Assembly (NCBI GenBank): GCA_025345505.1
Contig: JANVCC010000152.1
Coordinates: forward strand, 1,931,318-1,995,317
Origin: Todiramphus chloris collaris
Taxonomy: Eukaryota; Chordata; Aves; Coraciiformes; Alcedinidae
DNA: 64,000 nt
Direction of reading: 5' to 3'
The position numbers and the translations under genes are program-made. This document shows positions 12,201 to 24,756 of the stretch, piece by piece (the stretch's first letter is position 1; each line of letters opens with the position of its first letter). The notes under the pieces were generated by a model, which was given only the letters and a program-made list of their open reading frames with translations, was not told where the DNA came from and searched no databases.

Positions 12201-14880
12201 GCATGCTTGGATAGTATATCTAGCATCATTGCCACCACCACTGTGTTTGGAAAACTTGCGTATCCGTGAAGTCTGCCTGCCATTGTGCATCCATCTCTGA
12301 CACCATCACCTTGTTTCTTTTGCAACTTTTTCTTACCACCTTGCAGAAGTTGCAAGCATCCTGGTTTACAACCCAGGTTTGCCACTTAGCCTCTGTTTGC
12401 ACCATCAGTTTGCCTTTTAGTGGCAAATTACTCCTTCAGAAAGGGGTTTTATAACCCCAAAGATTCCCACACAGTAGCACATTAGTGTACAGACTGCACA
12501 AATGAAGCCCTTGACAATGAGTTTCACTTGTGCATGGAGACACTTTATGGACAGCTTGTGAGGGGTCCTGCTTGCTGGCCAGGCTTCTCCAGCCTTTTTC
12601 CTTGTATGTTGCTGTCCCTTGTTTCTCTGCTTCGCTTTCTTTGACTGCTGCAGGCCCAAACATGACTGTTAAGCAGCTTTTGGTATCTCAGCTGCCTTGT
12701 TCAGAACACGCTCATGTACCTGTCATGGCACTGAATTACATTTTTGAGGCTGAAACTGTGGACTACAAAGGAAGGGCTTAAGCAATTTCACCTGTCTGTC
12801 AGTATTATTTCAGTTACTGTAACTCACCTCTGGGGAAAGGTTACCTTGTTGTATCTGCCTTGTAATCCCCTAAAATGAGGCAAAGATGGTGAAAAAAGAG
12901 TAGGCAAGGGTAAGAAAGCATCTGTGGAAGGGAGGGAGCAGCTACTCTTTTTCCTACCTGAAACCACTTCTCAGACTTCATTGAACTTCTCCTGAAAAGC
13001 TCTTGAAGAAGATCTGGCCAGCAGGATTCTTGTTTCTTCAGAAAGGAGCAGTACAACCCACCACACACTTCTCTACCTCACAGGGTTATCAGTTCACACA
13101 TCTTTGGCTTGTGTGGGTTTCTTGGACTACAGTCAGGGGTTGGATAACAAAGCAGAAGGAAGTATGATTCCTGTGTGCACATGTATATATGATGTACAAC
13201 AGAGCACACTGAAGTCTTTCCCTTGTCCTCTCTAGAAGACAAGAGAGCAATTCACAAATATTCCCTGCCTGTTTATTTTCACTTTGATCCTAACATGATG
13301 CTTTACTCCACAAGGCTGTGGGCCATGTGGAACATTCTGGCAAGGAGCACGTGCTAACCCTACAGATTAACTCCAGGAGGCCTCAAGCATCCCTTCTCTG
13401 ACATATGCAGAATTAATCATTGGCACTTGGGCTCCCCTCTCAGCTTTGGCTCTACCAGTTCAATTCATTTGAAAGGAGCCATGCCTTCTGGGCATCAGAC
13501 TTCTCAACCATGCTAATTAAATCCTATAGGCTAATTTATGTCAATATAATTTCTTTAGATCCCATTCTAGATATGGTCAATAAATAGTTGGCAGGAATTT
13601 TTTTTTTTTCTTTCTTTCTGAAGGAGGTTTATCAGAGAAATAATTTGAACATTGGCCCCAAGAATAGCTGGAAAAAAAATGTCATTACCATTATTGGCAG
13701 ATTTCCACCATTCATCTGCATTAGCCATGTGTTGGCTTTTGTCAATAAGATTTTATTTTTGTCCAGTTTTTCCTTACAGATATTGCAATTTTCTGTTAGG
13801 CTACTATAAGATATATTTAGAAACGTACTTAGTGATCCTAACACTCCATTCCTCTGTCCCCAAGGGAACTCCATTGAAATATATTCAGGTTTAGGCCTAT
13901 GCAGCAAGATAATATAGCTTATCACATGAGGGAAAACATTTTGTATGAATAAACAGAAATTAAAACATAGTTAGTGAAAACTGCATTCTTCCTGGGCACA
14001 GAGAGACAAAAGATTATGTGGCCAGTGTTGTAATAAATGCATTGCTTTCCCGAAAGGAAGCAAAACCAAACACAACTAAAATGCAAAAGCTATATGAGAA
14101 CTTGCTTTCCATTCTGTGTAAATCTTGAAGACTCTGTTTTAAAAATAATTTCTGTCCAAATATCTCTTCACCTCACTTTTAAGGAGCATTTGTACTACTT
14201 TTAACTTATAAGGAGACTTCAAATATAATTCTGAGGACTGAATAGCACAGCATGCCACAGCTTGACTCCTCTGTCATAAGTACTCTCTGACTTTCCCCCA
14301 TACCCCCTTCAACTCCAGGCTAAGTGACAGTCCAGAGGTGAGAGACTAGGTTACTGCAGTCCTTCTGCTGGTAGAAGACCAGTTCACTAAGCAGTACATA
14401 ACACAATTTGTTATAAACACAGGATTTGTTTGAGCCTTTTAGTTTGGAATGATGGTTCCCACTGTTGAGAGTAGAACTCAACACTGTATCTTCCATGTCT
14501 AAGAACTGTGTGATAGATCCATTAAGGAAATATTTCTGCAGATTTACCACACTTACAGTTCCTGCAGTTCTTTTCTTCATAGCAAGTTCCAAAGGCAGAA
14601 AAGGCTCCCTTTTGGGATGAGTGGGATGAGCTTTGAGGAGAAGGGCAGCATGTGAGCTACCTCTTCCATCACAGTGGAGAGATACTGGAAACATCTGTGA
14701 TGGCCTTAGATTGGAGAGATCAAGACGGAACAAGGTGAACATACCTACGGAGCACACACATACAAGCATCTTATGTACTGTATAAATCTCTCACGGGACA
14801 TACTGTCTGCAAACTCAAATTTGAAAGATAACTGATGGAAGAAAGTGTCTTGAAATGGAAGGTATAACATGACTTAAATC
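9222..14880. other. Intergenic, mostly unrecognised; GC-richer block at 10.76-11.44 kb
   Basis: The block at about 10,760-11,440 is more GC-rich than its surroundings and has overlapping short open frames on the + strand, but I recognise no protein family. A candidate retroviral remnant at 12.06-12.43 kb is listed separately. The remainder shows only short homopolymer runs. A 149-codon open frame on the minus strand at 14,320-14,769 has no recognised domain. Confidence 0.5.
12059..12426 (-). pseudogene. Possible decayed endogenous-retrovirus integrase fragment
   Basis: On the minus strand, one frame contains a CNFC pair (zinc-finger-like CxxC) followed about 27 residues on by WQADF, resembling the junction of the integrase zinc-binding domain and catalytic core. 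After a frame change the other frame continues VVVAMMLDILSKHASAVDL, resembling the core strand that carries the next Asp. The frames are interrupted, so any such copy is dead. Neither LTRs nor a convincing RT/RNase H region could be placed around it. This is a motif impression only. Confidence 0.28.
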
Positions 14881-15026
14881 ATAGGATCATAGAGTGATTT
14901 TGATTGGAAGTTCATCAAGTTCCCTAAAGTTCATCAAGTTCCCTAAAGTTCATCAAGTTCCAATCCCCCTTCCATGGGCAGGGACATCTTTCACTAGATC
15001 AGTTTGCTCAAAGACTCATTCCTCTG
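14881..15026 (-). mobile_element. CR1 3' end fragment with internal 19-bp tandem repeat
   Basis: Minus-strand CR1 tail (ATAGGATCATAGAGTGATTT), then a body matching the subfamily that reads CATGGGCAGGGACATCTTTC, ACTAGATCAGTTTGCTCAAA. Between them a unit AGTTCATCAAGTTCCCTAA is repeated 2.8 times at 14909-14961, replacing the normal single-copy segment. Confidence 0.75.
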
Positions 15027-15417
15027 TTGCTTTTCCCAGTCAGCCAAGGACAATTATATTTAGTGAATCTAACTTTGGATTTGAGGACAGGAAAACTGCA
15101 AATTAACTGAAATCACAGAAATAACCTACCCTAATAATTGATTATACATCTTCTCCCCACGCAAGGGTGTGCACGCTGGGAATGCATTCAGTGGAAAGAA
15201 TTCTTTTCCACAGGGACTGCTATGCTTGCTGCAGCAAGCCCCCTCCATCTACGTGACATTCCTGGCATCCCTCTTCCTTCCCTCCCTGGTCTGTAGCATG
15301 GGGATCAGCCAGGAACCCCCTCAGGGCTAGGCTGACCAGAGCACTGGCTGGCAACAAGAGGCTGACCACAAGGAGTAAACATGACTCTGGACAAGGTAAG
15401 CAAACTGAGGAGGGAGT

Positions 15418-16437
15418 ATCACAGAATCATTGTCATAGGGGTTGGAATGGACCTCTGGAGATTACTTAGTTCCACCTCCCCTTCCTAAGCAGGTTCACCT
15501 AGAGCAGGTCACACAGAATCACGTCCAGGTGTGTTTTTGAATGTCTCCAGAGATGGAGACTCTACCCGCTCTCTGGGCAGCCTGTTCCAGTGCTCTGCCA
15601 CTCTCAGAGTAAAGAAGTTCCTCATGTTTAGATGGAACTTCCTATGTACAAGTTTGTGCCTGTTACCTCTTATCCTGTCATTTGTCACCACTGAAAAAAG
15701 ACTGATAACATCCTCCTGACACTCACCCTTTAAATAATTATAAGTAATGACAAGATCCCCCCCTGAGTCTTCTCTTCTCCAGACTAAAAAGACCCAACTC
15801 CCTCAGCCTTTCCGCACAAGAGAGATGTTCTAATCCCCTGAACATCTTCATAGCCCTTTCCTGTACCTTTCCAGTAGTTCCTTGTCCTTCTTGAACCAGG
15901 GATCCCAGAACTGGACACAGTACTCCGGATGTGGCCTCACTAGGGCAGAGCAGAGTGGGAAGTGAACCTCCCTTGACCTGTTGGACACGCTCTTCTTAAT
16001 GCACTGCAGGATGCCATTGGCCTTCTTGGCCACAAGAGCACACTGTTGGATCATGGTTAACTTATTGTCCATCAGGACTTCCAGGTCTTTTTCCATGGAG
16101 CTGCTTTCCAGCAGGTTAACCCTTAACCTGTACTGATACATGGGGTTATTCCTCTCTAGGTACTATACCCTACACTTACCCTTGCTGAATTTGATAAGGT
16201 TTCTCTCTGCCCGGTTCTCCAGCTTGTCCAGGTCTTGTTGAATGGCAGCACAGCCGTCTGGTGTGTCAGTCACCCCTCCAAGTTTCTTATCATCAGCAAA
16301 CTTGCTAAGGCTACACTCTGTCCCTTCCTTCAGGTCATTGATGAATATATTGAAAAGAACTGGACCCAGTGCTGACCCTTGTGGAATGCCACTTGTTACA
16401 GGACTCCAACTAGACTCTGTGCCACTAATCACAACAC
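15418..16437 (-). mobile_element. CR1 LINE, about 1 kb, 3' third of ORF2
   Basis: Read on the minus strand, the copy begins in the reverse-transcriptase core with [20 protein letters not shown] and the FADD active-site motif. It continues through the thumb region ([36 protein letters not shown]) to the C-terminal [17 protein letters not shown] and the octamer tail at 15418-15430. The reading frame is broken by several stops and shifts (for example near 15,845 and 16,150), so it is inactive. 5' truncation is typical of CR1 insertion. Confidence 0.93.
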
Positions 16438-17243
16438 TACAAATATATGTATATGTCTGTCACTGTTGTACATTTGAGAAGTTGAAGCTTTCTATTGAAA
16501 ATTACTCTTTAAATATTTTATTTAAATGATCTGTTCCAGTGACAATGCAAAAGGAACAAAGTTAGGATAAACTGAACCTCTGTTTAAATATTGGACAGGA
16601 CAGAGGTACTACATGAATGCTCAGTGACAGGATGAATTTGCATCCCTTGAAAGCCATAAATACTGGACTGATAGTTTTGGTATTCCAACTATGAGCCAAG
16701 CAGCAGCAACTTGCAGGCAGAAACTGAAGAGAGGGAATAGTCTGTATAAATTCTTGCCCATTGTGCCTGTGCATGTGAAAGGCAGGCATAGAGATACAAA
16801 CATTACTGTGGCTATGTGAGAAAAAACTGTGCAAAGTTATTGGAATTAAAAGAGAATAGAATATCCCTTGAAATCAGTTAGGGAAAATTCTTTCCACACT
16901 GCATGCTAAACGCACTGTCTTCACTTTTTTGTTGTTCTTTTGTTTTTGTTTAAAAAACTCTGACTTTTCGTAGTGGAAAAAAGGCATTTTTCTCAGCACA
17001 TTAAGTCTGGAGTTGAAGAGGTGTTATTCTATTACTGTGGGTAATGTTGCTTTATCTATTTCTGATGATTTAATTGATTTAAGGGATTAGCTCTTTTCAA
17101 TGATTATTTGATTTACGGGGTTAAATCCTCAGAAAAGCTGAGGATGCTTTTAGATTTTTTTAAATGAAGATCCTTAAATTATTGTGCAATGCTTCCATGC
17201 CCTCCACAGTGGAGTAAGATTTTCTTGGTAGTTTAAGTCTGGT
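16438..17243. other. Intergenic, nothing recognised
   Basis: AT-rich sequence between a CR1 and an LTR. No gene or repeat family recognised. Confidence 0.6.
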
Positions 17244-17248
17244 AAATC

Positions 17249-17947
17249 TTTCCTGGTTTGAGTGAGAACAGAACTAATTCTGTTTAAAGTCAGTACCAAG
17301 GATTGGTGTGCAGACCAAGGCCACTGCTGGGTCTTGTGCACCACATTGGGGGGTGCAGAAAGTGAAAGGCTGCACCTGCAGGGAGGAGTGGACGAGACAG
17401 GTGACCCTAAACTGACCAACGAGGGATTCCATCCCATATACGTCATATTCGGTTTAGAGCTGAGGGATCCAAAGGGTCTCTGGACTCTTCTCCCATCTTG
17501 GACTTCTTTGCCAGCTTTGCTTGTCTTGTCTTGGGTCCTTTTTTGATTCCTTCCTCAGAGCACCTAAGGAGGCCTCTGTCCGTTCTGTCTTCGATCCGCT
17601 CTGTGTGTTCCTGAACCCGGTACCAGAATCCAGCTCCTGAACACAGCTCCCAGCTGCTGTGGGGCCCAGTCTGGGACTCCCCCGGTGCCTGCTCCACAGC
17701 ATCAGTGGTGATGGTGATGTAATTACCATCATGGGGTTGGGTTCCATACTGGTTTTGTGTATATTTGTATGTATTCCATTTTTATTATTATTTATTTAAT
17801 TTTCATTCAAGCTGTTCTAGTTTCTTTTTCTAATCGCTACGTCTCTCTCCCTTATTCCTTTTCTCTTTCCTCTTTGTGGAGGGAAGGGGGTTAACAGAGA
17901 GCATCTGTTATAGGTCTAAGGGGCTACCCTGACCCTAAACTGTGATA
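17249..17947 (+). mobile_element. Solo LTR (avian ERVL-like), 5-bp TSD AAATC
   Basis: Begins TTTCCTGGTTTGAG (a decayed TGTCCTGGTTT) and ends CCCTAAACTGTGATA. It is flanked by AAATC at 17244-17248 and again at 17948-17952. It is homologous, in opposite orientation, to the LTR at 58671-59458: both share the GAACAGAACTAATTC start, the GAGGGATTCCATCCCATATA / GTCATATTCGG block, the clustered TCTGGGACT/CCAGACTGG block and the AGCATCTGTTATAGGTCTA end. No internal viral genes adjoin it, so it is a recombination product. The 5-bp duplication fits a class III (ERVL-type) element. Confidence 0.85.
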
Positions 17948-17952
17948 AAATC

Positions 17953-20352
17953 TTTTTTTTTTTTTTTATGAGAAGACAATGCATTACCCTCAAAAGTTTT
18001 GTCTAATAGTCATAACTCTTTTTTTTTTTTTCTCCTTTCCCAACAGTTTAATGAAGCACTACTGTAGGAGCTGGAGCAAGCCATACAACCTGCCAAGGTC
18101 TGACATCCTGTATCTGTAAAAAAATCTACTGAAATATCTCAACAGTGTTGTGGGACTCAGCCTTTCAAGTTCTTGTGAATTGCCCGGGGCTGCTGCTGAG
18201 TGTTACATACCCGCCTTCTGTTTGATGAGTTTTGTGTTTCAGGAGTGGCAACGCTGATTCACCTCTACTCTGTATTCACTAAAATGCTAATCAAAGAAAT
18301 ACAGTCTCAAATGGAGACTTTCAATGTCTTTGGCTCTTCCCACTTCGCAGCGTGGGGCAATCCTCCAGGAGGCATTGGCTGGAGAAGACAAGTCTCTGGT
18401 TTATGGCCAAGCGCAGTGAGTTTGCAAATAACATTAAGTTATGAGCCCATGATTAGTGGCAGCCCAAATGTCCTGCTGAGTCCTCTATCCTCTAGTCTGT
18501 AAAACAAAATAAATAAAAGATTCAGGGAAAAAAAAAAAAAAAAGGAACACCTTTTATTGACTTGGGAAGAATTTTTCTAGGGTTCACCAGCTGCACCACA
18601 TTAGCACTTTGGGATAAACTTCCCTTGACATTTGTGATACTGCTATAATCACACTGGTGGACTGATGACAGAATAGGGCCCTTGGCAATTCCCTTACTGC
18701 TGTCACCAAATGGTACCACTGAGCAATCCTGTTAGCAGATGTTTTCCTCCACATGAGGCATTTGCCATTTTGCTCTAATTTGAACAGTTTAACTCCTATA
18801 ATGGGAGGCATTACAGTATTTCATTAGGACTATTTCTTAACCATGAACTCCTCAAGGAGAAGAACATTACCAAGCAGCTGTAGCAGTTAAGACCAAATAG
18901 TCCCATTTATTGTTTGGTTATATCTTCATCCTGTAGGGATTAAACCTATTAGGATATCGTTGAAGAAACTGGTCTAGCCATGATAGAACATTAATACAAG
19001 CAATTAGTAACTACAAAATAAACCTTTATCATTAAATAAATGCAAACATGTTTATTTAGGTAAACATCACTCACACAAATGCCGTTGGAACCTCTAACTG
19101 ATTTTCTTCCAGAAAAGCATCCAAACACATGCTTTGGAAGCACTATTGGCTTATATTAAAAGATGTGCTGTTACTGTCCTGTTGTATCTAAACAGTATTT
19201 AGGTATGTGCTCTCTAGGAATATTTAGGCTTTTTTCTTCTTGCTTAGAAATGTCCTCATATTTTGTGGATAGCAGTGCACTTTATGGATGATTAAAACGT
19301 AAACCAACCAAGTTTTACAAATCCAAGAGTGGCTATAACTGCTGGCATATTTGTATCTACAACACTACTGACAACTCATTGCTGAGTGGAAACTAATTCC
19401 AAGATCAGGCAAGGCCTGAAAATTTTGGGTTTTTTTCAGGGTTGCTTAAAACCTTCATGGCTGTGCATGGATGTTGCAAAGGGATCTTTCTGTATGATGG
19501 GAGACAATATTTTAGAAGTGATATAGATAATTAATGCTGTTATTTGCCTACCCATATCTACCGGGCTGACTGTCCTCAGTTTGAGATGGAGCAGCTTAAG
19601 ACATACAAGTGTACAGTTATTATACATAGTTTTGCAGAATATGTGTATATCTGAAATAGGCTTTCTCAAGCAAAAGAAAGGCACCAAGAAGGGCATGTAC
19701 ATAGTAGTTAACACATTGCTTATCAACCCTATGTTTGCCATGGCACCACTGCAAGCAGCACAGATCAGAGCTGTGTTTTAATACGAAGACCTATCTTTTA
19801 TGGGAAAAGTCTGAATCTCTGTAACACACCACAGGTAGCTGGTTCAGCTCTACAGAGGATTCAATAATTGTTCTGCAGCAGAAATCAGAATGGTGTTTTA
19901 TGGATTTTCTTTCTCAAAGGCTTGCTTGCACAGGCACGTGCTTTAACACATCTGATATCTATGTAGAAATCTTCAGTTCACTTAAACTTAATTTTCAGAG
20001 CTTGACTTCATGCTGTGAAGACGTTGGGCCAGCACTCAGGAACTGAGTTCCAGTTTTCGTCGTAATGTTACATGACTATGAAAAATAACTGGTGCTTAGG
20101 TTCTGAGCAGAAACAGCAGCTAATAATACTGAATTTACATAAAAATCAGTTCTGGAAACCACACTTCTGTAAGGAATCTATTTCACCACATTATCCAAAC
20201 TCTGGATCACTTGAAATGCCAACAGGTCTCAGCTTCTAGAGGTTTCCAAGATTTCTGCTTTCTTCTCGGTTTGCTACTCTCTAACATTTAATGGTGGTTT
20301 TGTTGGGCTTTTTCTTACTTATTCAAAGTGGAACCTAAAAACATGTAAGTGT
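17953..20352. other. Intergenic, no gene recognised
   Basis: Contains T runs at about 17,952-17,967 and 18,019-18,031, and an AATAAATAAA followed by a 17-base A run near 18,508-18,543. A stretch at about 18,242-18,416 is bounded by TTTCAG and GTGAGT-like sequence, but its translation matches no family I know. Confidence 0.5.
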
Positions 20353-20357
20353 ATCTT

Positions 20358-20862
20358 TGTCCTGGTTTCACTGGGATAGAATCATAGGCTAGTCATGGTA
20401 ATACAGGCCATTATCAGTTTCAAGTCAGTCAGGAGCTTTAGCTGGTAGGGAGAACAGCCAGGGCAGCTGTCCCAAGCCACATCACAAGTGTATCCCATTC
20501 CATAAACATCACACTCATTATAAAGAGGGAAGCTGGCTGAGGATGGAGGTTCCTCTTGCTCCTGCTTCTCCTCTTCCTTCTCCTCCTGCTTACCCCCATC
20601 CCTGGAGAGGCTTGCTTACCATTCTGCTCCTGAGAACTGATTTCCTGTGGATTGTGACCACTGTACATTCATTGGGTTAACTGTAACTTTGTATACTTTA
20701 TACTGGCATTGGTATTGGTTTTGATGTTTTGTTAAATCTTTTTTCATTTCAACCCATGAGTCTCCTCTCCTCTTCCTGATCCTCCTTCTTGGCTGGGGAG
20801 GGGTCATCAAGTGACAGAGCAAATCCTGTAGTTTAGCCCTGGATATGAGCTAAACTGAGACA
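20358..20862 (+). mobile_element. Solo LTR of TGTCCTGGTTT type
   Basis: Starts TGTCCTGGTTTCACTGGGAT and ends GAGCTAAACTGAGACA, a TG...CA element with short inverted ends. Inside are AGCCAGGGCAGCTGTCCCAA and a CATTATAAAGAGGGAAGC promoter-like stretch, which match the usual U3 of this avian LTR group. Flanks are ATCTT (20353-20357) and ATCTG (20863-20867), a 5-bp duplication with one mismatch. No proviral interior is attached. Confidence 0.8.
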
Positions 20863-20867
20863 ATCTG

Positions 20868-22017
20868 CTTCCCAACTTTTTCGTTATTTATGCCGTCAAA
20901 AATAGTCTCCTGTGTCAACACCACCAGTGATTCCCAAGAGTGTAATGTGAATGAATCAAATACGCAACAAGACAAAGACTAAAGACAGAATACCTTTATA
21001 GAGATAAAAGGAATTAAAAAGTCTTTGGAGGTAATTGCTTAGAGGTAGTTAGGAAGGTTAGTAACACAGACATATACTCCCTCCCTCTAAGTTGAAATAG
21101 CATTGCTTATCTGTATTTACACTACAGCAGACATCAGCACAAAACCATTATCACCACTAGAAAATGACGTACCATTTAGACAGGCTTCAACATGTAACTA
21201 GTTGCATGGTTTGGATATAAACTCAACAGGCTTCACATTTGCAAGTGAGCTTGATAGCTGTATGCTATCTTTATGTAGACATCACACTAAACATTTGCTG
21301 AAATCTGCAAGGATCTTTTTTATTTTCCAATCGATCTCAACAAAAAGCTAGTACCAGAGATAAAAAAGACAGCTGAAGCTTCGCTGCCAGTAATGCTTCA
21401 AACTCTATCAAAAGCACAGCACTGGACACACCAGGGCCACCACTGTAGCACAGTGTCTAGATGAACACAGTTTCTAGAATAACAGCTGATTTCAGTGGAA
21501 AAAGGAGAGTATACCATGGTGAGTTTTAACATGCTTTCATTTTTTTTCCCACACAACAATTTCTACAGAGATGTGGATCTGGCCTTTGACCACTACAGAG
21601 GTTACAGATTTGCACATACATTGTTCGCTAGTGGAAACTGGATTCAAGGATCTTTGAGCTCTAAGGATATTTTGTTTGGGGACTCTGACTGGAGTATCAT
21701 TTATTAAACAAATCTGGTTGGCATTTATGATGAGAGTATGTTATTTTCCCAAACTTGCTTGATTACACTTCTTCCTTGGATCAGCTATGATAATATTTAT
21801 TCCAATGGGATCTCATTAATTGCAATTCAGGAAATTGTTGCTAAATTAACTGGCTCAAAATATTAGTTCTACATATATTTACTCATAGAGCTATTTATAA
21901 AAGTTGTTGGTCTCAAGTCAGTATAAAATTCTTCATTAATGTCACTATTTAGGGCCTGACTCTAAACTTCCTGAAGTTGTAGGAAAGTTCCCATTATCTT
22001 TGGTTGACTCTGTTCCA
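20868..22017. other. Intergenic, nothing recognised
   Basis: AT-rich spacer between an LTR and a CR1. No supported exon or repeat family. Confidence 0.6.
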
Positions 22018-22680
22018 TAGAATCATCATAGAATGGTTTACATGGGAAGGGACCTTTAAAGCTCATCTAGTCCATACCCCTGTAGTGAGCAGGGACAGCT
22101 TTAACTAGATCAGGTTGCTCAGAGGCCTGTCCAACCTGACCTTGAATGTTTCCAGGGACAGGGCTTTTACCACCTAACTGGGCATCCTGTGTCAGTGTTT
22201 CACCATCTTCAGTGTAAAAAATTTCCTCCTTATATACAGTCTAAATCTACCCTCTTTTAGTTTAAAACTATTACCCCTTGTCCTGTCATAACAGGCCCTG
22301 CTAAAAATTCTGTCTCCGTCTTTCTTTTAGGCCCCCTTTACGTACTGAAAGGTCTCAATAAGGTCTTCCTGAAGCCTTCTCTTCTCCAGGGTGAACAACC
22401 CCAGCTCTCTCAGCCTTCCTTCATAGGAGAGGTGTTCCAGCCCTCTAACCATTTTTGTGGCCCCCCTCTGGACCTGCTTGATCACCTCTATGTCCTTCTC
22501 ACATTGGGGGCCCCAGAGCTGAACAGAATACTCCAGGTGGGGTCTCAGAGACTGGAGGGAGAATCACCTGCCTCAAAGCTGCTGGCCATGCTCCTTTTGG
22601 TGCAGGACAGGATACAGTTGGCTTTCTGGGTTTTGAGTGCACGTTGCTAGCTCATGTCCAGCTTTTCACCTACCAGCACT
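22018..22680 (-). mobile_element. CR1 LINE fragment, about 660 bp
   Basis: Minus-strand tail (TAGAATCATCATAGAATGG) followed by CAGGTTGCTCAGAGGCCTGT, CCCCTTGTCCTGTC, CTTCTCTTCTCCAGGGTGAA, CAACCCCAGCTCTCTCAGCC and the CCAGAGCTGAACAGAATACT block, all standard CR1 ORF2/3'UTR landmarks. The frame is heavily broken. Confidence 0.93.
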
Positions 22681-24589
22681 GCTTATGGTGAAACTTCTTT
22701 AGATCATGTTAGATGTGAAAGAGAGTAAGGGTTGGGAAAGAGCCTAAGGGTCTGTTTCATCCCTTTGCAAAGCTGCCATTAAACTTTCAAAGCAGAAGTA
22801 GGTCAAGCGAGATTTGCAAAGCGAAAAGAAATAATGGCTGATTTTGGAATTAAATTTAAGTAGTTAACTTAGGGAGTTTTAGAAATACTAGCACATTATT
22901 TTCAGTTCTTTCTTTTCAGTACTTTTGTTTCTTTTCAGGCCAATTGTACCTCAGATAGTACTTTTTAAATCAAGATACTTGGTGCATTTAAGGGCAAGTA
23001 GAGGACTACACAAATTTCCAACTTTTCATGCGTTTGCTTGTAATCATCCAATATCAATTCTTTACACACCTATGGTACACTAGTCACTTCTGTAATTCTT
23101 TAGCCAAAAAGCATGTTTTTCTTTATGCATGGTCTTTATTAGGTATACAGACTAACCAGGAGTGGTTAAAAATGTTGGACACGTTCTCAGAGTTATTACT
23201 TAGATCTCTTTGGAACTAAATTAACTAAATTGAATTAAACTGCTGGCTTTATAAAGGAAAGGCTTCCCGGTACCACTACTCTGTAAAAGATCCAGAACGC
23301 TACTCCTTACTGAAAAATACACACTGCTAGGGGATTTCTTGTCCTTTATTTAAAGAATAGAAGACAAATAAGAAATTAAATCTGCATTTAAATTTTAATA
23401 TTTCCTTGCGTTCTCAGGAGAGACGAGGATTTTTACACACAACTGCTCCAAATACTGGTAGCACTTTTGGAATATGCAAGCTGCTTGCTTCAGAAAAAAA
23501 AATAAAATAAGATGTCATTGCTGAAACCCAAGACAAAAAGAAGCTTTTTACAGAAGCTCGACAAACTCTAGAGCTTATGTATGTAAGGGGACATTATTTA
23601 AACTTTCAGTCTGCCTCTTTTATTTCCCAACAGCAAGGATGTAGCCAAAGGCAATGCCTGTAGTCCCACGTTAAATGCCTCCTCTGGCATGGGGGGCAAC
23701 TTTCACACTCTTTTTCCCTCCAAAATTCAGCAACGATTTAACAGAACCCTGCATGTCCTGTGCCAAGTCCTAAATTATGCCTGGAAGTTGTTTAGGAAAC
23801 TATGAGCATAAAAATACCCCAGGCTCTATCCTAGCAATTAAACAATATAAACGATCACTTGCTTGTGTCTAAGACTGTGCCCTGGCATTATTTAATTTAC
23901 TGTTATTGCTAATAGGAATACATGCTGGTAATACAAAGTATCTCAGATGTTATAAATTCTGAGCCGTGTTTAGATGCTGAATATAATTCAGAAATAGATA
24001 GGCTTTATATTGGAATAAACCACAAAGGAGGCACTTCCTATTAATGAACCAGAAATACCTATTGATTAGCTATTTGTGTCACATGGGATAACTCCCTGCT
24101 TTGTACTCTGCCTGCTATACTCCCCAACAGGGCAAACAATTAATATTTATAGACACCAAATAAAAGTTATATTCATTTGGGTAGTTATCCCAAACAGATG
24201 ACGACCCAGATGAACCAAGGCAGCCTGAACAACTCCCCTGGTCACCCAGAACAACTCCCCTGGTCACCCAGACTCCCTTTTCTCCGACCCTGTTATCCCC
24301 TAGCAGCATCCCTTCTTTGTCCTCCCTTTCCCACATATGGCACTTTTTTCCAGATGCCAGGTGCTATTTCTAGCTGCAGCCCACTCTGTAAACATACAGT
24401 TGCTTTTTGGGAGCAGCAAGGAGATGGGTTTGGCCGTTTGGCAACCTTCCCACTACCTCCTTGCTGCAGCTCTGGTGATGTAATCCATACTCAAGTCTGA
24501 CTTCAACCAGTGCCGTTCTTCATTCAGATGCGGTGGCTACAGACTCTGCCTCACTGGGAGATGGCTTGTGTGAAACAGAAGGAGGTCAG
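22681..24589. other. Intergenic; 22-bp tandem pair near 24.23 kb
   Basis: No gene recognised. A 22-bp unit GAACAACTCCCCTGGTCACC(CA) occurs twice in tandem at about 24,228-24,271. Confidence 0.6.
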
Positions 24590-24756
24590 CTTGGAGTCTG
24601 AGGGAGGGAATTCCTTTTTCACTGTGGGTGTTCAAGACACAATTGGACAGGGAGCTAGATAATGTCAGCTAGGCTCCCCTTCCCATGAACGATTTGACCA
24701 GATGGTCATTGGAGGCCCCTTCCTGCCTAGACTGGTCCATGGTTCTGTGGTTGTTG
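24590..24756 (+). mobile_element. Old, degraded CR1 3' end
   Basis: GGTGTTCAAGACACAATTGG ACAGGGAG, then CCAGATGGTCATTGGAGGCC CCTTCCTGCC and a worn GGTTCTGTGG, follow the order of a CR1 3' region but with heavy divergence, implying an older insertion than its neighbours. Confidence 0.6.

Noticed and set aside
14320..14769. 149-codon minus-strand open frame
   Set aside because: No recognisable domain, no splice or promoter context, composition like translated noncoding sequence.
15509..16432. Reverse-transcriptase-like frames as a possible host gene
   Set aside because: The order of motifs, the stops and the octamer tail show a dead, 5'-truncated CR1.
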